Below, one piece after another: positions 44,066 to 53,149 of a stretch of 64,000 bases of DNA. The notes beneath the pieces were generated by a model. The model ran no database searches. It saw only the letters and a list, made by a program, of their open reading frames with translations, and was not told the origin of the DNA. Source of the stretch: Corynebacterium sp. 13CS0277 (GTDB taxonomy: Bacteria; Actinomycetota; Actinomycetes; Mycobacteriales; Mycobacteriaceae); NCBI RefSeq assembly GCF_002994655.1, contig NZ_PPDL01000013.1, positions 1-64,000 on the forward strand, read 5' to 3'. A program made the position numbers and the translations under genes. Positions within the stretch are counted from its first letter, which is position 1, and every line of letters begins with the position of its first letter.

Positions 44066-44826
44066 CGGGGCGGCATCCGCAGCGCCCCGTCGAGGCGGAT
44101 CGTTTCCCCGTTGAGGTAGGAGTTGCCCGCGAGCATGAGCACCAGCTGGGCGTACTCGGCAGGGGCCGCCATGCGCGCCGGGAACGGCACGAGCTTTTCC
44201 AAGGTCTCCCGGAACTCGGGCGTGATGCCCGCCATCATGGGGGTGGCGACGATGCCGGGGGCGATGGTGCACACCCGCACCCCCTGGGAGGCGAGATCCC
44301 GCGCGGCACTAATCGTCAGCGCCTGCACGCCGCCCTTGCTGGCCGCGTAGGCGGCCTGCCCGACCTGGCCCTCGAAGGCGGCGACGGAGGCAGTCGTGAC
44401 GATGAGGCCGCGCTGCCCGTCGGCGTCGACGGGGTCCTGGGCGGCCATCTGGGCGGCCGCACTCGTGAGCAGGTGGAAGGTGCCGGTCAGGTTCACGGCA
44501 ATGGTGGTGGCGAACAAGCCCGGGTCGTGGGGGCCTGCGCGGCCCACGATCCGCTGCGAGGGGCAAATCCCAGCGCAGGCGACCGCCAGCCGCAGCGGGG
44601 CGGCCGCCGCAGCCTGGGCGACGGCGGCCTCCACCGCCGCCGGGTCCGTCACATCGCACGCCACATAGGTGACCTGGGGGATAGGGGATGCAAGCGACTC
44701 GATGGCGGACGGCAGGTCGCAGGCGAACACCGTGACCCCCGCCTCGGCGAGCGCCTGGGCGGTGGCCGCCCCCAGCCCCGAAGCGCCACCGGTGACAACA
44801 GCAGAACAGACAGAATCAATGAGCAT
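44062..44826 (-). CDS. SDR dehydrogenase, probable 2-methyl-3-hydroxybutyryl-CoA / 3-hydroxyacyl-CoA dehydrogenase
   Basis: Predicted 254 residues. Classical SDR: cofactor motif VVTGGASGLGAATAQAL, VACDVTDPAA, the ACAGI strand, the catalytic Ser in TTASVAAF, and Tyr-Lys in AAYAASKGG. The C-terminal SYLNGETIRLDGALRMPPR is like type-10 17-beta-HSD/HADH2 enzymes that act in isoleucine degradation. It follows the acyl-CoA dehydrogenase by nine bases in one operon. NAD preference is inferred from the VFACDLP strand with Asp. Confidence 0.85.
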   Translation of the reverse strand: MLIDSVCSAVVTGGASGLGAATAQALAEAGVTVFACDLPSAIESLASPIPQVTYVACDVTDPAAVEAAVAQAAAAAPLRLAVACAGICPSQRIVGRAGPHDPGLFATTIAVNLTGTFHLLTSAAAQMAAQDPVDADGQRGLIVTTASVAAFEGQVGQAAYAASKGGVQALTISAARDLASQGVRVCTIAPGIVATPMMAGITPEFRETLEKLVPFPARMAAPAEYAQLVLMLAGNSYLNGETIRLDGALRMPPR

Positions 44827-44835
44827 GAGGTCCTC

Positions 44836-46032
44836 CTAGACGAATGCGGACTGGCCGGTGATGGCGCGGCCCACGATGAGCGAATTGATTTCGTAGGTGC
44901 CCTCGTAGGTGTAGAGGATCTCCACGTCGTTAAACAGCTTCGACAGCTCGAACTCGGTGACGATGCCGTTGCCGCCACCCAGGCCCCGGGCCAGCCCCGC
45001 GGACTCCCGCGCCAGCCGGGTCGCCGTCGCCTTCGCCAGTGCCGCGTGCGGCATGTCGAACTGGCCGTGCTCCTGCAGCCACGCCACCTGCGCGAGCATC
45101 GCCAGCGAGGCCGCCGCGTTGCCGCAGATCCGGGACAGCTGCTCCTGCACCAGCTGGAACTTCGCCAGCTTCTTGCCGAACTGCTCCCGGCTCAGCGTGT
45201 AGTCGCGCGCCCGGTCGAGGATGCCCAACTGCACGCCCGCGCCCTGCCAGCCGACCCAGGCGCGCGAGTTCCGCAGCATCACGTTCGTGCCGGCGAAGGT
45301 CTGCGCGCCGGGCAGCAGGGCCGAGGCGGGGATGTGCACGTTGTCGAAGGTGATGTCGGCGTTCTGCATGATGCGCAGGCCCATCTTGTTGCAGATTTTC
45401 GTGGCGGTGACCCCGGGGCGGTCCATCTCCACGAGGAAGCCTTTGACCTCGCCGTCGCGGGTGTCGCGGGCGAAGACGACGGCGAAGTCGGCGAAGGTGC
45501 CGCCGCCGATCCAGCGCTTGGCGCCGTTGATGACCCAGCCGTCGGCGGTGGCCTCCGCGGTGGTGGCCAGGCCGCCGGCGATATCGGAGCCGTGGTCCGG
45601 TTCCGTCAGGGCGAAGCAGCCGACCTTCTTGAACGTCTTGAGGTCCTCGAGCCAGGTGGCCTTGTGCTCCTCGGAGCCGAGGTACTCGATGGCGCCGACG
45701 ATGAGCTCGTTGTGGATGCCGACGAGCGCCGACAGGGACACGTCGGCCCGGGTGACCTCGGCGTAGAGCAGGCCCTTGAGGAGGCGGGAGTGGCCACCGA
45801 GCTCAATGTTGCCGAGCCCGTACTCGGCGAGCTTCGGCAGCAACTCGAAGGGGAACTCCTCCCGGTCCCAGTAGGGGCCCACCACGGGGCGGATCTCCTC
45901 CTGGAGGAAGCGGTGCACCCGCTCCAGGTGGGCGCGCTCGGAGGCGTCCAGCTGGTCGGCGACCTTGAGGAGGTCGGCGTCCGGGAAGTGCACGCGGTCG
46001 AGGAGGGAGGGGGTCAAGGGGGCAGAGCTCAT
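44836..46032 (-). CDS. Acyl-CoA dehydrogenase (glutaryl-CoA dehydrogenase-like clade)
   Basis: Predicted 398 residues, FAD flavoprotein. Segments: CFALTEPDHGSDIAGGL and VINGAKRWIGGGTFADFAV (FAD and substrate binding), KMGLRIMQNADITFDNVHIP, REQFGKKLAKFQLVQEQLSR, and ILYTYEGTYEINSLIVGRAI, whose Glu is the catalytic base position of the GCDH clade. Its place before an SDR and near crotonases points to branched-chain or short-chain acyl-CoA rather than glutaryl-CoA. ATG 46032. Electron acceptor would be ETF. Confidence 0.88.
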   Translation of the reverse strand: MSSAPLTPSLLDRVHFPDADLLKVADQLDASERAHLERVHRFLQEEIRPVVGPYWDREEFPFELLPKLAEYGLGNIELGGHSRLLKGLLYAEVTRADVSLSALVGIHNELIVGAIEYLGSEEHKATWLEDLKTFKKVGCFALTEPDHGSDIAGGLATTAEATADGWVINGAKRWIGGGTFADFAVVFARDTRDGEVKGFLVEMDRPGVTATKICNKMGLRIMQNADITFDNVHIPASALLPGAQTFAGTNVMLRNSRAWVGWQGAGVQLGILDRARDYTLSREQFGKKLAKFQLVQEQLSRICGNAAASLAMLAQVAWLQEHGQFDMPHAALAKATATRLARESAGLARGLGGGNGIVTEFELSKLFNDVEILYTYEGTYEINSLIVGRAITGQSAFV

Positions 46033-46503
46033 GGCAACTCCTTGGAAGACAGGTGAAAGTGACAGGGGGGAATCGGTGAGCGCTAGTGTAGCCACGGCGC
46101 GCCGCGCATGTGGCGGGATGCGGAATGGGTGCACCCAGTGGCCACCCCCACAGTCTTGCAAAGGGTGTGCCCCACATCGCAGTGTCTCGCGGGAGAAAAT
46201 CTCCTGGTCGAATCGGGTGATGGATATGTGCCTGAACTGCCGTTTTATGGGCGCATGGTGGTGTGGTGCCCGGTCGTGCATGGGCATGTGAAGTGGGGTG
46301 GGTGTGAGCCGTTGCAAGATTTGCTGCCGGGGGTGGGTGGGGCGTGTCCGGGGGTGGTTCCACTGCGCGATGTGCGCCGCGCCACTACACTCGCCGGTGT
46401 GGGTCACACTGCACTGCTGGCGGCGTGTACCCCCTAAACAAACATCTGACCTTTGTTGCGGTGTGGGTTTTCGCCCGACGTGACGGAAAGAGAGCACAAG
46501 CCT
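46033..46503. promoter_or_regulatory. Divergent region between acyl-CoA dehydrogenase and acyl-CoA ligase
   Basis: This 471 bp region holds no supportable gene. On the minus strand a CACTAG-type -10 (near 46081-46093) resembles that of mmsA. A perfect 12-bp palindrome TGGGTGCACCCA starts near 46127. On the plus side GTGTG-GGT-CACAC (around 46398) is a short inverted repeat. A weak GAAAGAG lies before GTG 46504. Confidence 0.4.
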
Positions 46504-48240
46504 GTGAGCACCAACCCAACCACCCAGGCCTACAAGGCCGCCCGCGACCTGCTCCTCGAACTTCGGGAGGACTACCCGGCCGCCCGGGAGCAGTTCACCT
46601 GGCCCCGCTTCGAGGAATTCAACTTCGCCCTCGACTGGTTCGACTACCTCGGCACCGACCCCGAGACGAAGGACCGGGAGGCGCTCGTCATCTGCGATAT
46701 GGACGGCACGGAAACCCGCCGCACCTTCGCCGAGATGACCGCCCGCTCCAACCAGCTGGCGAACTGGTTCACCACCCTCGGCATGCAGCGCGGCGACCGC
46801 GTCATGCTCATGCTCAACAACCAGGTGGAGCTGTGGGAGACGATGCTCGCCTGCATCAAGGGCGGCTTCGTCCTCAACCCCGCGACCGCGATGCTGGGGC
46901 CCGCGGATCTGGCCGACCGCACGGAGCGCGCCGAGATCAGCTGGGTCGTCGCCAACCCGGACGATGCCGCCAAGTTCGGGGCGGTCCCGGGTGACTTCAC
47001 CGTCATTCAGTGCGGCGACGAGGCCCCCGCCCAGCAGACGCACCTGACGATCCAGTACGCGGAAAGCTACGCGGAGCCCACCACCTACATTCCCACCCAG
47101 CCGACGCGCGCCGACGAGACGCTGCTGTTGTACTTCACCTCCGGCACCACGTCGAAAGCCAAGCTCGTGGAGCACACCCACACCTCCTACCCCGTCGGCC
47201 ACCTGTCGACGATGTACTGGATCGGGTTGGAGCCCGGCGACGTGCACTTGAACGTCGCCGCCCCGGGCTGGGCGAAGCACGCGTGGTCGAACTTCTTCGC
47301 CCCCTGGATCGCGGGCGCCACGATCTTCCTGTACAACTACGCCCGCTTCGACGCCGCCGCCCTCATGGACACCATGGCGAAGGAGGGCGTGACTTCCTTC
47401 TGCGCGCCGCCGACGGTGTGGCGCATGCTCGTCCAGGCGGACCTCAGCCGCCTGGCGACCCCGCCGAAGAAGGTCGTCGCCGCCGGCGAGCCGCTCAACC
47501 CCGAGCTCATCGCCACGGTGGAACGCGCCTGGAACACCACGATCCGCGACGGGTTCGGGCAGACCGAGTCGAGCGTGCAGATCGCGAACTCGCCCGGGCA
47601 GGCCATCAAGCCCGGCTCCATGGGGCGCCCCCTGCCCGGCATGGACGTCGTCCTCATTGACCCCGCCACCGACGAGATCGGCGACCACGGGGAAATCTGC
47701 CTCGCCCTCGACCCCCGCCCCGTGGGGCTCACCCCCGGCTACTTCGGCGATGCGGCGAAGAACGCGGAAACCTTCCGCGACGGCTACTACCACACCGGCG
47801 ACATCGCGGAGCGCGACGCCGATGGCTACCTCACCTACATTGGCCGCTCCGACGACGTGTTCAAGGCCTCCGACTACCGGCTGAGCCCCTTCGAACTCGA
47901 ATCCGTCGTCATCGAGCACCCGGCCGTCGCCGAGGTCGCCGTCGTGCCCTCCCCGGACCCGGTGCGCCTGGCCGTGCCGAAGGCCTATGTGGCGCTCGCG
48001 CCCGGCTATGAGGAATCCCCGGAGGTCGCCGAAGCGATCCTCAAGCACTGCCGCGAGGGACTCGCCCCCTACAAGCGCATCCGCCGCCTGGAGTTCTTCG
48101 ACCTGCCGAAGACCGTCTCCGGCAAGATCCGCCGCGTCGACCTGCGCAAGCGGGAGGACACCATCCACGCCGCCGACGGCGGAGCCTCCACCGTGGGCCG
48201 CGAGTACGCCGACAGCGACTTCGCGAGCCTGCGCGGCTAG
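46504..48240 (+). CDS. AMP-forming acyl-CoA synthetase
   Basis: Predicted 578 residues, AMP-binding (ANL) superfamily. The phosphate loop is LLYFTSGTTSKAKLVEHTH; then VAAPGWAKHAWSNFFAPW, DGFGQTESSV (A5 motif), GYYHTGDIAERDADGYLTYI (A7), and the C-terminal catalytic lysine region VSGKIRRVDLRKRE. It is close to the medium-chain/acetoacetyl or propionyl type of ligases. The C-terminal lysine is of the kind targeted by Pat acetylases such as the one encoded at 40251. Substrate not determined. Divergent from the acyl-CoA dehydrogenase. GTG start. Confidence 0.88.
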   Translation: MSTNPTTQAYKAARDLLLELREDYPAAREQFTWPRFEEFNFALDWFDYLGTDPETKDREALVICDMDGTETRRTFAEMTARSNQLANWFTTLGMQRGDRVMLMLNNQVELWETMLACIKGGFVLNPATAMLGPADLADRTERAEISWVVANPDDAAKFGAVPGDFTVIQCGDEAPAQQTHLTIQYAESYAEPTTYIPTQPTRADETLLLYFTSGTTSKAKLVEHTHTSYPVGHLSTMYWIGLEPGDVHLNVAAPGWAKHAWSNFFAPWIAGATIFLYNYARFDAAALMDTMAKEGVTSFCAPPTVWRMLVQADLSRLATPPKKVVAAGEPLNPELIATVERAWNTTIRDGFGQTESSVQIANSPGQAIKPGSMGRPLPGMDVVLIDPATDEIGDHGEICLALDPRPVGLTPGYFGDAAKNAETFRDGYYHTGDIAERDADGYLTYIGRSDDVFKASDYRLSPFELESVVIEHPAVAEVAVVPSPDPVRLAVPKAYVALAPGYEESPEVAEAILKHCREGLAPYKRIRRLEFFDLPKTVSGKIRRVDLRKREDTIHAADGGASTVGREYADSDFASLRG

Positions 48241-48250
48241 AGAACCGCGA

Positions 48251-48279
48251 AGCCCCGCTCGGTCTGAGCGGGGCTTTCG
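48251..48279. terminator. Bidirectional terminator after the acyl-CoA ligase
   Basis: AGCCCCGCTC-GGTCT-GAGCGGGGCT forms a perfect 10-bp stem followed by TTCG. It separates the convergent ligase and HTH genes. Confidence 0.8.
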
Positions 48280-48284
48280 TGCTG

Positions 48285-48524
48285 TTAGCGGTGTTCCCAG
48301 CGCCGTTGCAAGCCAATCCAGTAGGCGGCGGTGGTGCCGAAATGGTCGGCCAGCCGGAACGCCAAGTATTCGTTGACGTGCACATCGCCGTCGATGAAGG
48401 CGGTGAGCAGCTTCTCCGACAGGCCGGTCGCCCGGGCGAGGTCGGCGCAGGAGGTGCCGGAGGGGCGAAGGAACAACATCGACAGTATCGCCCCCGGGTG
48501 CCGAGGGATATCCACGGCCGTCAT
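48285..48524 (-). CDS. HigA-type helix-turn-helix protein, no toxin partner seen
   Basis: Predicted 79 residues. The XRE-type HTH of the HigA/VapI group is visible: HPGAILSMLFLRPSGTSCAD, ARATGLSEKLLTAFIDGD (recognition helix), and AFRLADHFGTTAAYWIGLQ. HigA antitoxins normally follow a higB toxin gene, but here the upstream gene is an enoyl-CoA hydratase ending one base before the ATG (TAG-A-ATG). No RelE-like reading frame is nearby. It may regulate the branched-chain operon or be a relic. Confidence 0.75.
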   Translation of the reverse strand: MTAVDIPRHPGAILSMLFLRPSGTSCADLARATGLSEKLLTAFIDGDVHVNEYLAFRLADHFGTTAAYWIGLQRRWEHR

Positions 48525-48525
48525 T

Positions 48526-49299
48526 CTACCGGTGGGTGAACTGCGGGTCTCGCTTGGTGACGAAGGCGTCCATGCCTTCCTTCTGATCCTGGGAGGCGAA
48601 CCCCGAGTGGAACACCCGCCGCTCGAAGAGCACCCCCTGGGCGAGGGTCGTCTCAAAGGCGGCGTTGACGACCTCCTTGACCATGACGGCCGCGACCTTC
48701 GACTTCCCGGCGATCGTCTCCGCGGTCGCCAGCGCCTCCTCCAGCAGGTCCGCCGTCGGCACCACCCGGGCCACCAGGCCGGAGGCCTCCGCCTCCGCGG
48801 CACCCATCATCCGGCCCGTTAAGCACATTTCCATCGCCTTCGCTTTCCCCACCGCCCGGGTCAGCCGCTGCGAGCCGCCCATCCCGGGGATGACGCCGAG
48901 GTTGATTTCCGGCTGCCCGAACTTCGCATTCTCGGCGGCGATGATGAAGTCGCACATCATCGCCAACTCGCAGCCGCCGCCCAGCGCGTAGCCGGACACC
49001 GCGGCGATGATGGGGGTCTTCACCCGAGTGAAGTCCTCCCAGGGGGCGAAAAAGTTCGCCATGTACATCTCCGTCGCGCCCTGGGACGCCATCTCCTTAA
49101 TATCGGCGCCCGCGGCGAATGCCTTCTCGCTGCCGGTGACGACGATGCAGCCGACCTCCGGATCCCCGTCGAGGGCGCGGGCGGCGGCCACCAGCTCCTC
49201 CATCGTCTGGCTGTTCAGCGCGTTGAGCGCCTGCGGCCGGTTGAGGGTCACGAGCGCGACGCGGCCGCGCCGCTCAACAACAATGGTCGTGTAGTCCAT
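48526..49299 (-). CDS. Enoyl-CoA hydratase (crotonase family)
   Basis: Predicted 257 residues. Full crotonase: [57 protein letters not shown] with the first catalytic Glu, and [20 protein letters not shown] with the second. In this operon it would hydrate methacrylyl-CoA or tiglyl-CoA during valine or isoleucine breakdown. AGGAGC precedes ATG 49299, 15 bases after the upstream gene. Confidence 0.9.
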   Translation of the reverse strand: MDYTTIVVERRGRVALVTLNRPQALNALNSQTMEELVAAARALDGDPEVGCIVVTGSEKAFAAGADIKEMASQGATEMYMANFFAPWEDFTRVKTPIIAAVSGYALGGGCELAMMCDFIIAAENAKFGQPEINLGVIPGMGGSQRLTRAVGKAKAMEMCLTGRMMGAAEAEASGLVARVVPTADLLEEALATAETIAGKSKVAAVMVKEVVNAAFETTLAQGVLFERRVFHSGFASQDQKEGMDAFVTKRDPQFTHR

Positions 49300-49314
49300 G
49301 GGGTTGCTCCTTAT

Positions 49315-50358
49315 TTACAGTCCGAGGGGAGAAAAACGGGGGTCCTGGATGGGGCCGAACATGGCGGCCACCTCCTCCGGGTCCACCTGGTCGAAGCGCG
49401 CGGGCAGCCAGGTGGGGTTGCGGTCCTTGTCGACCAGCTGGGCGCGGACCCCTTCGCGGAAGTTGGGGTTGCGGTGCATGTTGAGACTCACCCGGAATTC
49501 CTGATTGAGGGCCTCCGCGAGGCTCAACCCCCGGGCGCGTTCCAGGGACTCCCACGCCACCGCCGCCGCCAGCGGGCAGGCCCGCCGAATCCGGCGCGCC
49601 GCATCCTGGGCGTCCTCCGTGCCGAGGGCGTCAAGGTTGTCGAGCACCTCCTCGACACTGTGGGCGTCGTAGGCCGCAGCAAGGCCCGCGAAATTGAGAT
49701 TGCCTTTGCCCGGCTGGGCGAAGGTCTCAATGACGCCGACATCCCCGGTCGCGGCGAGCCGCTCCACGAGGTCGGGGAGAAGGTCCTCAGGCACAAAATA
49801 GTCCGCAAAGCCCGCCGCCAGCGCCGCCTCCGGGCCCACATGCGCCGCCGTCAACGCCAAGTGCCGGCCGAAGCCCTGCGGCGCCCGCGACAACAGGTAG
49901 GAGCCGCCCACATCGGGCACGAACCCGATACCGACCTCCGGCATGCCGATACGCGTCGAATCAGTGACCACCCGGTGGGAACCATGCGCGGAGACCCCAA
50001 TCCCGCCGCCCAACACAATGCCCGTCATGAGCGCCAGATACGGCTTCGGGTAGCGCGCAATCGCCAGGTTGAGCTGGTACTCGGTACGCCAAAAATGCTC
50101 CCCGGCCGTCCCCTTCGCCAGCGCATCCTCGTACAGCATGACCACGTCACCGCCGGCGCACAAGGCCCGGTCGCCCGCGCCCTGCAGGATGACGACCCGC
50201 ACCTGCGGGTCCTGGCGCCAGGCATCCAGTGCTGCGGTCATGAGGTCCACCATCTCCTGGGTGAGCGCATTGAGCGCCTCCGGGCGGTTGAGGGTGAGAA
50301 TCCCGGCGCGGCCCCGCACCTCAGCAACAACGGGCGGGGCATGAGTCGTCGTACTCAT
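49315..50358 (-). CDS. 3-hydroxyisobutyryl-CoA hydrolase
   Basis: Predicted 347 residues, the longer HIBCH subgroup of the crotonase family. It releases 3-hydroxyisobutyrate, the substrate of MmsB. Marks: LCAGGDVVMLYEDALA, FWRTEYQLNLAIARYPKPYL, MTGIVLGGGIGVSAHGSHRV, and MPEVGIGFVPDVGGSYLLSR with the catalytic Glu and Asp. The C-terminal domain includes FREGVRAQLVDKDRNPTW. It lies between the thiolase and hydratase genes. Confidence 0.92.
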   Translation of the reverse strand: MSTTTHAPPVVAEVRGRAGILTLNRPEALNALTQEMVDLMTAALDAWRQDPQVRVVILQGAGDRALCAGGDVVMLYEDALAKGTAGEHFWRTEYQLNLAIARYPKPYLALMTGIVLGGGIGVSAHGSHRVVTDSTRIGMPEVGIGFVPDVGGSYLLSRAPQGFGRHLALTAAHVGPEAALAAGFADYFVPEDLLPDLVERLAATGDVGVIETFAQPGKGNLNFAGLAAAYDAHSVEEVLDNLDALGTEDAQDAARRIRRACPLAAAVAWESLERARGLSLAEALNQEFRVSLNMHRNPNFREGVRAQLVDKDRNPTWLPARFDQVDPEEVAAMFGPIQDPRFSPLGL

Positions 50359-50381
50359 CGTGTACTCCTTATGAATTGAAT

Positions 50382-51545
50382 TTAGGTCTCCAGCAGCAGG
50401 GCCTCGCCCTGCCCACCGCCGCCGCACAGGCCCACCGCGGCGCGCCGGGCGTGGCCGGCGGCGATCTGGTGGGCGGCGTGGACGGCGAGCCGCGCCCCGG
50501 ACGCGCCAATCGGGTGCCCGAGGGCAATGGCCCCGCCGTGCGGGTTGAGGACCTCCTCCCGGATGCCCAGGTCGCGGGCGGAATGGAGGGCCACATCGGC
50601 GAAGGCCTCGTTGATTTCCACCAGGTCGAGGCTGTCTGCCTCCCAGCCCTGCCGGCCGAGCGCCTGGGCGATGGCGTGGGCGGGCTGCGCCTGGAGGGAG
50701 CTGTCGGGACCGGCGACCTGGCCGACGGCCCGCAGGGTGGCCAGGATCGGCCAGCCCGCGGCGCGCGCCCGGGTGGTGAGGACGACGGCGGACGCGCCGT
50801 CGGAAATTTGGCTGGCGTGGGCGACGGTGAGCTGCCCGTCGGCGACGAACGCCGGCGACAGGCCTTTGATGTCGGCGAGGGTGAGGTGCGGGCGGATGCC
50901 CTCGTCGCGGGTGATGGTCTCCCCGCGGCTGGTGGTGATGGGGGCGACTTCCGCGTCGAAGACGCCCGCCTCCCAGGCGGCGGCTGCCCGCCGGTGGGAG
51001 GCCACCGCGAACTCGTTGCGTTCGGCGGCGGTGACGGGGAAGCGGTCGGCGTGGGACTCGGTGAGTTCCCCCATGGAGATCCCCAGCTTCGCGCACGTCA
51101 GCCCGTCGGATTCCATATGGTCGCGGGCCGTCCACGCGCCGTAGCGCTGGCCGGTGCGGGAGTGGGGGAGAAGGTGCGGGGCGTTCGACATGGATTCCAT
51201 GCCGCCGGCGACCACGATGTCGGCCTCGCCGGCGCGCAGCAGGCGGGCGGCGTCGATGATGGCCGTGAGCCCCGACAGGCACACCTTGTTCACGGTGCTG
51301 GTGTGGGCGCGCTGCGGCAGGCCTGCGGCGAGTGCGGCTTGTTTGGTGGGGTTTTGGCCCACGCCGGCCTGGAGGACCTGGCCGAAGATGACGGCGTCGA
51401 CGGCTTCCGGGGGGATGTCGCCGAGGGCGGCGGCGATGGCGTGCGCGCCGAGCTGGGGCGCGCTCATGTGCGCGAGGCCGCCCTGGAAGCGGCCGGTGGG
51501 GGTGCGGGCGGCACCGATGATGACGATGTCGTGTGCAGATGTCAC
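50382..51545 (-). CDS. Acetyl-CoA acetyltransferase (thiolase)
   Basis: Predicted 387 residues. Degradative-type thiolase: Cys nucleophile in TVNKVCLSGLTAIIDAARL, NEAFADVALHSARDLG, GGAIALGHPIGASGARL with the catalytic His, and GLCGGGGQGEALLLE with the second Cys. In isoleucine breakdown it would cleave 2-methylacetoacetyl-CoA to acetyl-CoA and propionyl-CoA. GTG 51545 is preferred over 51566. It heads the minus-strand operon that continues through HIBCH, hydratase and HTH. Confidence 0.9.
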   Translation of the reverse strand: MTSAHDIVIIGAARTPTGRFQGGLAHMSAPQLGAHAIAAALGDIPPEAVDAVIFGQVLQAGVGQNPTKQAALAAGLPQRAHTSTVNKVCLSGLTAIIDAARLLRAGEADIVVAGGMESMSNAPHLLPHSRTGQRYGAWTARDHMESDGLTCAKLGISMGELTESHADRFPVTAAERNEFAVASHRRAAAAWEAGVFDAEVAPITTSRGETITRDEGIRPHLTLADIKGLSPAFVADGQLTVAHASQISDGASAVVLTTRARAAGWPILATLRAVGQVAGPDSSLQAQPAHAIAQALGRQGWEADSLDLVEINEAFADVALHSARDLGIREEVLNPHGGAIALGHPIGASGARLAVHAAHQIAAGHARRAAVGLCGGGGQGEALLLET

Positions 51546-51655
51546 GGGAGCCTCACAAGGGGTCACAACAGGGCATGGTGTGTGCCATGCTACAGAGGCC
51601 TAGTGACCGCCGCCACGATATGGGGGAATTTTTTCCCAGGCCACACCCGGGTGGG

Positions 51656-51672
51656 GGTGAATGTCATTCACG
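51656..51672. promoter_or_regulatory. Possible third copy of the mms/gntP palindrome
   Basis: GGTGAATGTCATTCACG shares the GGTGAA-N5-TTCAC pattern with the mmsA element. It lies 111 bp upstream of the thiolase start and 44 bp upstream of the symporter start. A CCTAGTG segment nearer the thiolase matches the mmsA -10 region, but the spacing is 17 bp longer. Confidence 0.4.
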
Positions 51673-51715
51673 CGGTAGGGTGCGGGGCAGCGCACCCGAC
51701 GTGAGGAGAATCCCC

Positions 51716-52945
51716 ATGGCCACCGCCACCCAGGCCCGGCGCTCCCTGGGCATCGCCGCTCTTGGCACCATCATCGAATGGTTCGACTACTCCCTGTTCT
51801 TCTACCTCGCCGGCGCCCTGGCCGCGACGTTCTACCCGGGCCGCGATGATTCCCTGCTGCTGGTGCTCGCGACCGGCGCCATCGGCTTCGTCTTCCGCCC
51901 TCTGGGGGCCGTCGTCTTCGGCCACATTGGAGACACCCGGGGTCGCGCGACCGCGCTCGTCGCCTCCGCCGGGCTCATGGCGGTGGCGATGGCCGGCATC
52001 GCCGCCATGCCCGCGGGCACCTGGGGCGGGGTGGGGGTGCTGTGCTTGCGGGCGCTCGCGGGGTTCTCCGTCGGGGCGGAATACACCGGCATCATGGTCT
52101 ACCTCATGGAAAACGCCCGCCCGCACCGCCGCGGCTTCGTCGCCAGCTGGGCGGCCGCCGGTAGTGAAGTCGGTGCCCTGCTCGCCGTCGGCAGCGCCGC
52201 CCTCGTCGGCGTCGTCCTCGGGGAGGAGGGGCTCTACGCCTGGGGGTGGCGGCTGCCGTTTGTTGTCGGCGCGGTGCTGGCGGCGGCGATGATTCCGCTC
52301 CGGCGCTGGCTGGTGGACACGCCCCCGCCGGCGGCGGGGGAGAACCCCCTGTCCGCGGCGCTGCGCACCCAACGCCGCGCCATCGCGGTGAGTTTCCTTA
52401 TCTCCACCGTCGGCTCCGCCACCTACTTCCTCACCATCACCTACATCCCCACCTTCATGGAGTCCACCGGCATGGCCGGCGGGCGCGCCGCGCTGAGCTA
52501 CGGGGTCGCGGCCGCCGTCGCGGCGATCCTCGTCACCCCCGCCGTGGGGTGGGTCTCCGACCGGGTGGGCCGCCGGGCGGCCTTCGCGGCGCTGCTCGCG
52601 GCGGTCGTCATCGTCGTGGTGCCGGGCTACTGGCTGCTCGGGGTCGCCGCCCTGCCCGCGGTCGTGCTGCTGGCGGTGCCGGCCGCCGGGTGGAGTGCCG
52701 TGGCTGCGGCCGCCGTGCCGGAACAGTTCTCTGCCTTCGGCCGCTACTCCGGCATGGCGCTCGGCTACAATCTCGCCACCGTCATCTTCGGTGGGCTCAC
52801 CCCGCCGGTCGTGGAATGGCTCGTGCACGCCACCGGCAATCACCTCATGCCCGCCTACTATGCGGGCGGCATCGCGGTGCTCGCAGGTATCCCGGCGCTG
52901 ATGTATTACCGCACGAACACACCGCAACCTGTGGGGCGTGAGTAA
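51716..52945 (+). CDS. MFS metabolite:H+ symporter, second MHS-family member
   Basis: Predicted 409 residues, 12 helices. MHS marks: GTIIEWFDYSLFFYLAGALA, FRPLGAVVFGHIGDTRGR, RALAGFSVGAEYTGIMVYL, and VGWVSDRVGRRAAF in the second half. It differs from the first symporter by a short N-terminus and GAEYTG in helix 4. It is divergent from the thiolase operon across 170 bp, so an organic acid linked to branched-chain catabolism is a reasonable guess. ATG 51716. Confidence 0.85.
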   Translation: MATATQARRSLGIAALGTIIEWFDYSLFFYLAGALAATFYPGRDDSLLLVLATGAIGFVFRPLGAVVFGHIGDTRGRATALVASAGLMAVAMAGIAAMPAGTWGGVGVLCLRALAGFSVGAEYTGIMVYLMENARPHRRGFVASWAAAGSEVGALLAVGSAALVGVVLGEEGLYAWGWRLPFVVGAVLAAAMIPLRRWLVDTPPPAAGENPLSAALRTQRRAIAVSFLISTVGSATYFLTITYIPTFMESTGMAGGRAALSYGVAAAVAAILVTPAVGWVSDRVGRRAAFAALLAAVVIVVVPGYWLLGVAALPAVVLLAVPAAGWSAVAAAAVPEQFSAFGRYSGMALGYNLATVIFGGLTPPVVEWLVHATGNHLMPAYYAGGIAVLAGIPALMYYRTNTPQPVGRE

Positions 52946-53042
52946 ACCACTGCAGCGCAAAAACTACCCCCGTCGCCGCCCCCATTTGGGTTGTCCCAGC
53001 GTACGGGGCTACAACTAGGGGCGAAAAAAGTCCACCCGCGCC

Positions 53043-53113
53043 CACTGGGAGCCACCTCACAACCGGTGGGAGGGTGCGCAGCTGTCGTCCGCAGCGCACC
53101 CGCACTCCCAGTG
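53043..53113 (+). ncRNA. Candidate structured leader (three-way junction) ahead of the Excalibur gene
   Basis: Three helices nest without conflict. P1 pairs CACTGGGAG (53043-53051) with 53105-53113 over 9 bp. P2 pairs CCACC (53052-53056) with GGTGG (53065-53069). P3 pairs GGGTGCGC (53072-53079) with GCGCACCC (53094-53101). Junction linkers are 0, 2 and 3 bases. It ends 36 bases before ATG 53150. I do not recognise a known riboswitch class, and GC-rich sequence makes chance pairing easier. Confidence 0.4.
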
Positions 53114-53149
53114 CGGCGCGGAGCCCGAAGTAGTTGAAGGATGCCCGCT

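Noticed and set aside
46108-46437. A 109-codon frame in the divergent region before the acyl-CoA ligase
   Set aside because: Cys/Gly/Trp-rich composition without domain features, and no ribosome site. The region must hold two divergent promoters.
48285-49299. HigBA toxin-antitoxin pair
   Set aside because: The HigA-like gene is real, but the gene before it is an enoyl-CoA hydratase and no RelE/HigB-like frame is present on either strand nearby.
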